NCBI RefSeq assembly: GCF_000527035.1
Contig: NZ_AZUK01000002.1
Span: 1 to 64,000 of the forward strand
Reading direction: 5' to 3'
From: Tolumonas lignilytica
GTDB taxonomy: Bacteria > Pseudomonadota > Gammaproteobacteria > Enterobacterales > Aeromonadaceae
Length of the DNA stretch: 64,000 nt
Below are positions 59,864 to 64,000 of the stretch, piece after piece. The notes under the pieces are model-generated. The model saw only the letters and a list, made by a program, of their open reading frames with translations, was not told where the DNA came from and did not search any database. Position 1 is the stretch's first letter. Every line of letters starts with the position of its first letter. Both the position numbers and the translations under genes were made by a program.

Positions 59864-62800
59864 TCACGTTAATGCTGATTTTCTGGCATCCGGATGAAAA
59901 GCTTCGGCAGAATCAAGCGCCATACGCTCATAGGTGATCCATTTCTGATCAGCCACTTGCTGCGCTATTTTCATCAGCCGTTGAGCTTCTTCCGGATGCT
60001 GTTGCATTAAGGTTTGGTAGCGGCTTTCATATTTCCGGTATTCAGACAATGGCCGGGTCGGTCGCAGACTATCGAGCGTGAATGGGTTGAGCCCTTGTTC
60101 CCGTAAGACCGGATTGTATCGAATTAACGGCCAATGCCCGGAGGCTACGGCGCGTTTTTGCTGAGCTAAACCGTCTTTCATATCGATACCATGTGCAATG
60201 CAATGACTGTAGGCAATGATGATTGATGGGCCCGGATAAGCTTCGGCTTCGCGCAATGCCTGTAATGCCTGCTGTGGATTGGCACCAAATGCAATTCTGG
60301 CGACATAGACATTACCGTAAGAAATCGCCTGTAACGCGACATCCTTTTTGGCCATGGTTTTGCCGCCGGCTGCAAATTTTGCAACGGCACCCAATGGCGT
60401 CGATTTTGACATTTGCCCGCCAGTGTTGGAATAAACCTCCGTATCCATCACCAAGATGTTGATGTCTTTTCCGGATGCAATCACATGGTCTAAGCCGGAG
60501 GAACCAATATCGTAAGCCCAGCCGTCGCCACCGACGATCCAGACTGAACGTCGGATCAGATGATCGAGCAAACTCTGTAAGTTCAACCCTGATGCTGACT
60601 GATCATCGCGCAGCAGTTCACGCACCTTCAGCAGACGGGCCCGTTGAGCCTGTATTTGTGATTCGATCTGTTGCGGGGCATTAATGATTTGTTCGACCAG
60701 ATCAGAACCGAGCTGCTGAATTTTAGTGGTTAAGGCTTTTTCAGCCTGATATTTATGATGATCGGCGGTCAGGCGGAACCCCAACCCAAATTCGGCATTG
60801 TCTTCAAATAATGAGTTTGACCAGGCTGGGCCTTTACCCTCGCCATTTTTTGACCAAGGCGTAGTCGGTAAGTTCCCTCCATAAATGGAAGAGCACCCGG
60901 TTGCATTGGCAACCATCATGCGATCACCAAAGAGTTGGGTCAGTAATTTCAGGTAGGGCGTTTCACCACAGCCAGCGCAAGCGCCTGAAAATTCGAAAAG
61001 GGGTTCTAAAAATTGTACGCCACGGATCGTAGAAAAATCGACGGCGGATCGTTTTGGCCACGGCAAGGTCTGGAACCATTCCAACGCCTTTTTTTCTCGT
61101 TCGAGGATCGGTAATTTATCGACCATCTGTATGGCTCGTTGTTGTGTATCCCCATCCCGGACTGGGCACGCCTCAACACACAGACCACAGCCGGTACAAT
61201 CTTCAGGATAGACCTGCAACGTGTAGAGTGTGTCAGGAAAACCATGTGCACTGATCGGTGCAGATTTGATGTCGGCAGGGGCACTATCTATGAGGCTTTG
61301 ATGATAAAACTTGGCGCGAATGGCGGCATGAGGGCACACAAAGGAACAGTTCCCACACTGAATGCAAAGATCCTGATGCCATTCAGGGATCTCCAGTGCA
61401 ATATTCCGTTTTTCCCATTGGCTGGTGCCAGACGGGTAGGTGCCATCAACGGGTAATAACGACACGGGAATACGGTTACCATGATCCCGAATCATTTCTG
61501 CGGTCACATCGCGAACAAATGGCGGGGCATCATCTGGAATTGTCCATACCGCGTTGTTGGAGGTGGATATCTGCTCAGGCACGTTGACGCGATGAAGATG
61601 ATTCAATGTCACATCGACGGCATCAAAATTTTTCTCAATGATGGCAGTCCCTTTCTTGTGGTAGGTTTTTTCAATGCTTTTTTTGATTAATGCAATGGCC
61701 TGCTCTTTAGGCATGACGTGTGATAGCGCAAAGAAGCACGTTTGCATGATGGTATTGATTCGAGAACCCATCCCCGTGAGCTGGGCAACTTCTTTGGCAT
61801 TGATGACGTAAAAATCGAGTTTTTTTTGCAAGATCTGCTGTTGTACCAGCGAGGGAAGATGCTGCCATGTTTCATCTGCCGGGTAGGGGCTATTGAGCAG
61901 AAAGGTGGCTCCGGTTTCTGCATGGCTTAATACGTCGGGAGATTCGACAAAGTTAAACTGGTGACAACCGATAAAATTAGCGGCACTGATCAGGTAAGGG
62001 GCATCTATCGGTTCGGGCCCGAATCGCAAGTGGGAGATTGTTTTTGAGCCCGATTTTTTCGAGTCGTAGACAAAATAGCCCTGCGCATAATATTCGGGTA
62101 AATCCCCAATGATTTTGATACTGTTTTTGTTTGCACCTACCGTACCGTCGGCACCCAGCCCAAAAAACAGAGCCCGGATCTGATTGGCGGGTTCGATTTG
62201 CCATGATTCATCCCACGGTAAACTCAAGTAAGTCACATCATCGATGATCCCGATGGTAAAGAAGTTATTGGCGGTTGGTTTCTGTTGTTCTTCAAAAACT
62301 GCCTTGACCATGGCGGGTGTAAATTCTTTGGACGAGAGCCCATATCGGCCACCGCTGATCGTGGGGAATGTCTGCCACAATTCCTTTTGAATGCCGAATA
62401 CAAAGGCACTGACGGCATCTTGATATAACGGTTCACCACCAGCACCGGGTTCTTTTGTTCGATCCAGCACCGAAACAAATCGGGTGGTTGCCGGAAAGGC
62501 CTTTATAAAATGCTCGGTAGGAAATGGCCGATACAGATGCACCGTGACAATACCGTATTTTCCTCCTGAGGCATTAAGGGCTTTGACTGTCTGTTTAACG
62601 GTTGAGGCGCCTGAGCCCATGATGACGATGACATGCTCGGCATCATCCGCACCCTCATATTCCACTAGGTGATATTGTCGTCCGGTGATCTGCGCAAATT
62701 GCGCCATGGTTTCTTCTGTCAGGGCAGGCACTTTGTCATAGAAAGCGTTGATGGTTTCCCTGCTTTGGAAGTAGGTATCAGGGTTCTGAGCCGTTCCTCT

Positions 62801-63466
62801 GATAAAGGGCTGATCGGGGTTTAACGCGCGCATTCTGTGCTCTCGCACCCACTGATCACAAATCATCTGCCTTATCTGCTCATCCGAAAGACGGGAAATT
62901 TTGTTCACTTCGTGTGATGTTCGGAATCCATCAAAAAAGTGCAGGAAGGGAATGCGAGATTTTAATGTCACCGCGTGGGCAATCATGGCCATATCCTGCG
63001 CCTGCTGCACGGAACCAGAGGAGAGCAGTGCAAAACCGGTTGTTCTGGTGGCCATGACATCCTGATGATCGCCAAAAATCGACAAACCCTGTGCGGCAAG
63101 AGAGCGGGAGGCTACGTGAAAAACGGCTGACGTCAGTTCTCCGGCAATTTTGTACATATTCGGGATCATGAGCATCAACCCTTGCGAGGCCGTGAATGTC
63201 GTACTCAGTGCCCCGGCTTGTAATGCACCATGCACAGCACCGGCTGCGCCTCCCTCATGCTGCATTTCAATGATCGTCGGGATATCGCCCCAGATATTGG
63301 GAATGTGTTGTGTTGCCCATTCATCGGCCAGTTCTGCCATGGTTGATGACGGCGTGATCGGGTAAATCGCGCAAATTTCACTGACTTTATAAGCGACCCA
63401 GGCTGCGGCTTCGTTGCCGTCTGTCATCACCATGTCAGATGGAGGCACTTCATGATCTTTATTCAT
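59864..63466 (-). CDS. nifJ: Pyruvate:ferredoxin (flavodoxin) oxidoreductase
   Basis: 1200 residues, the one-chain PFOR. It oxidises pyruvate to acetyl-CoA and CO2, reducing ferredoxin or flavodoxin. Domain I starts AAAWVAYKVSEICAIYPITP; the ferredoxin domain has CIQCGNCSFVCP and CTGCGLCVEACP; the thiamine-diphosphate domain has CAGCGETPYLKLL, NATGCSSIYGGNLP and GDGWAYDIGSSGLDHVIASG. The equivalent of E. coli YdbK. It overlaps the upstream flavoprotein gene by four bases, and so is co-translated with it. Confidence 0.97.
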   Translation of the reverse strand: MNKDHEVPPSDMVMTDGNEAAAWVAYKVSEICAIYPITPSSTMAELADEWATQHIPNIWGDIPTIIEMQHEGGAAGAVHGALQAGALSTTFTASQGLMLMIPNMYKIAGELTSAVFHVASRSLAAQGLSIFGDHQDVMATRTTGFALLSSGSVQQAQDMAMIAHAVTLKSRIPFLHFFDGFRTSHEVNKISRLSDEQIRQMICDQWVREHRMRALNPDQPFIRGTAQNPDTYFQSRETINAFYDKVPALTEETMAQFAQITGRQYHLVEYEGADDAEHVIVIMGSGASTVKQTVKALNASGGKYGIVTVHLYRPFPTEHFIKAFPATTRFVSVLDRTKEPGAGGEPLYQDAVSAFVFGIQKELWQTFPTISGGRYGLSSKEFTPAMVKAVFEEQQKPTANNFFTIGIIDDVTYLSLPWDESWQIEPANQIRALFFGLGADGTVGANKNSIKIIGDLPEYYAQGYFVYDSKKSGSKTISHLRFGPEPIDAPYLISAANFIGCHQFNFVESPDVLSHAETGATFLLNSPYPADETWQHLPSLVQQQILQKKLDFYVINAKEVAQLTGMGSRINTIMQTCFFALSHVMPKEQAIALIKKSIEKTYHKKGTAIIEKNFDAVDVTLNHLHRVNVPEQISTSNNAVWTIPDDAPPFVRDVTAEMIRDHGNRIPVSLLPVDGTYPSGTSQWEKRNIALEIPEWHQDLCIQCGNCSFVCPHAAIRAKFYHQSLIDSAPADIKSAPISAHGFPDTLYTLQVYPEDCTGCGLCVEACPVRDGDTQQRAIQMVDKLPILEREKKALEWFQTLPWPKRSAVDFSTIRGVQFLEPLFEFSGACAGCGETPYLKLLTQLFGDRMMVANATGCSSIYGGNLPTTPWSKNGEGKGPAWSNSLFEDNAEFGLGFRLTADHHKYQAEKALTTKIQQLGSDLVEQIINAPQQIESQIQAQRARLLKVRELLRDDQSASGLNLQSLLDHLIRRSVWIVGGDGWAYDIGSSGLDHVIASGKDINILVMDTEVYSNTGGQMSKSTPLGAVAKFAAGGKTMAKKDVALQAISYGNVYVARIAFGANPQQALQALREAEAYPGPSIIIAYSHCIAHGIDMKDGLAQQKRAVASGHWPLIRYNPVLREQGLNPFTLDSLRPTRPLSEYRKYESRYQTLMQQHPEEAQRLMKIAQQVADQKWITYERMALDSAEAFHPDARKSALT

Positions 63467-64000
63467 GTCCGCGGCTCCTCATTGATCATTTCGATTGCAT
63501 GACAAGGGCATTGGTTATAGCACGCCGCACAGCCGGTGCATTTGTCGTAATCAATGCGATATCCCAGCCCTTTGCCCAATTTCTGGATCGCTTCTTCAGG
63601 GCAGGAACCATAACAACCATCGCATTCAAAGCAGTTGCCGCAGGAATAACAGCGTGCGGCTTCATAGCGTGCCTGTTCAGCACTGAGCCCGCCAATGATT
63701 TCGTCAAACCCTTCGCGTTCTTCCGGGGTGACAACGGGTTGGCTGGTGGCGTCGGCATCGGTGTCATACCAAAGATGCAACTTGGAGTAGGGTATGACAG
63801 GGTTTGTCTTAGGTTTGACATAGGGTTGATTGCGAAGCCAGCCATCAATGTGGCGTGCAGCCTTTTTACCATGACCTGTGGCAATGGTGACGGTTCTTTC
63901 TGACGGCACCATATCACCGCCAGCAAAAATGCCCGGAACACTCGTCATCATGTGTTCATCAACTACCACCACGCCGTCTTCATGCAATTTGATATTGGGG
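63463..64000 (-). CDS. GltD-like NAD(P)H flavoprotein with ferredoxin domain (5' end outside window)
   Basis: Only the last 178 codons are in the window, and the frame is open to the edge. VPGIFAGGDMVPSE is the FAD-binding GD motif of glutamate-synthase-small-subunit-like oxidoreductases. The C-terminus carries two [4Fe-4S] motifs: CYSCGNCFECDGCYGSCP and CTGCAACYNQCP. A TTG-started shorter reading inside the window is not the real start. The overlap with nifJ suggests it passes electrons between NAD(P)H and the PFOR ferredoxin pool. Confidence 0.85.
   Translation of the reverse strand, partial: PNIKLHEDGVVVVDEHMMTSVPGIFAGGDMVPSERTVTIATGHGKKAARHIDGWLRNQPYVKPKTNPVIPYSKLHLWYDTDADATSQPVVTPEEREGFDEIIGGLSAEQARYEAARCYSCGNCFECDGCYGSCPEEAIQKLGKGLGYRIDYDKCTGCAACYNQCPCHAIEMINEEPRT

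Overview
This 64 kb window looks like chromosome of a facultatively anaerobic gammaproteobacterium. HrpA, PitA, MdlAB, YfcD, YtfL, ClcA, MepA and RibA all read like the enterobacterial/Aeromonadales versions. The N-type ATPase cluster, a stand-alone pyruvate:ferredoxin oxidoreductase and two large type I-secreted adhesins would fit an Aeromonadaceae/Tolumonas-like organism. The genus is an inference; there is no rRNA here to confirm it.

Layout. (1) 1-9.4 kb: surface adhesion. A 5'-truncated VCBS/PA14/RTX adhesin is followed by a second RTX adhesin that carries a LapA-type retention module and a small acidic protein. (2) 9.5-23 kb: housekeeping genes. These are ribA, a DUF2845 protein, pitA with a PHO box, a GNAT, the Nudix protein yfcD, a hybrid histidine kinase with a single-domain response regulator, hrpA, an exported protein of unknown role and a cold-shock gene. 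(3) 23-32.8 kb: an oxidoreductase-mepA-mdlA-mdlB operon, mscL with a C-terminal zinc-ribbon-like tail, thioredoxin and glutaredoxin, a Dabb protein, a macrodomain protein and ytfL. (4) 32.8-36.7 kb: a four-gene operon of circularly permuted ATP-grasp, alpha-E, transglutaminase and Anbu (proteasome-like). It is a widespread but functionally unassigned peptide/amide system. (5) 37.6-43.7 kb: an N-type F1Fo ATPase operon (atpD-C-Q-B-E-F-A-G) with no atpR, whose c subunit has Met where Gln/Glu is expected. (6) 43.9-45.3 kb: clcA.

(7) 45.6-49.8 kb: a tightly coupled operon of thermostable-hemolysin family protein, acyl-AMP ligase, haem-oxygenase-like diiron oxidase, SDR reductase and an exported TPR protein. 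It looks like an undescribed fatty-acyl-derived biosynthetic pathway. (8) 50.1-53.9 kb: pstSCAB behind a PHO box, with a second, inverted PHO box further upstream and no phoU. (9) 54-55.7 kb: a small TauE-like protein and a PBP5-type D,D-carboxypeptidase. (10) 56-59.8 kb: an AT-rich AraC-type regulator divergent from a lipoprotein GH3 glycosidase, with a palindrome between them. (11) 59.9-64 kb: pyruvate:ferredoxin oxidoreductase translationally coupled to a GltD-like iron-sulfur flavoprotein that runs off the window.

Themes: phosphate supply (pitA and pst, both with PHO boxes), biofilm adhesins, ion homeostasis (N-ATPase, ClcA, MscL, YtfL), and two multi-enzyme operons of unknown product (Anbu and the diiron oxidase cluster). 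No tRNA, rRNA, CRISPR array, transposase or prophage gene was seen.
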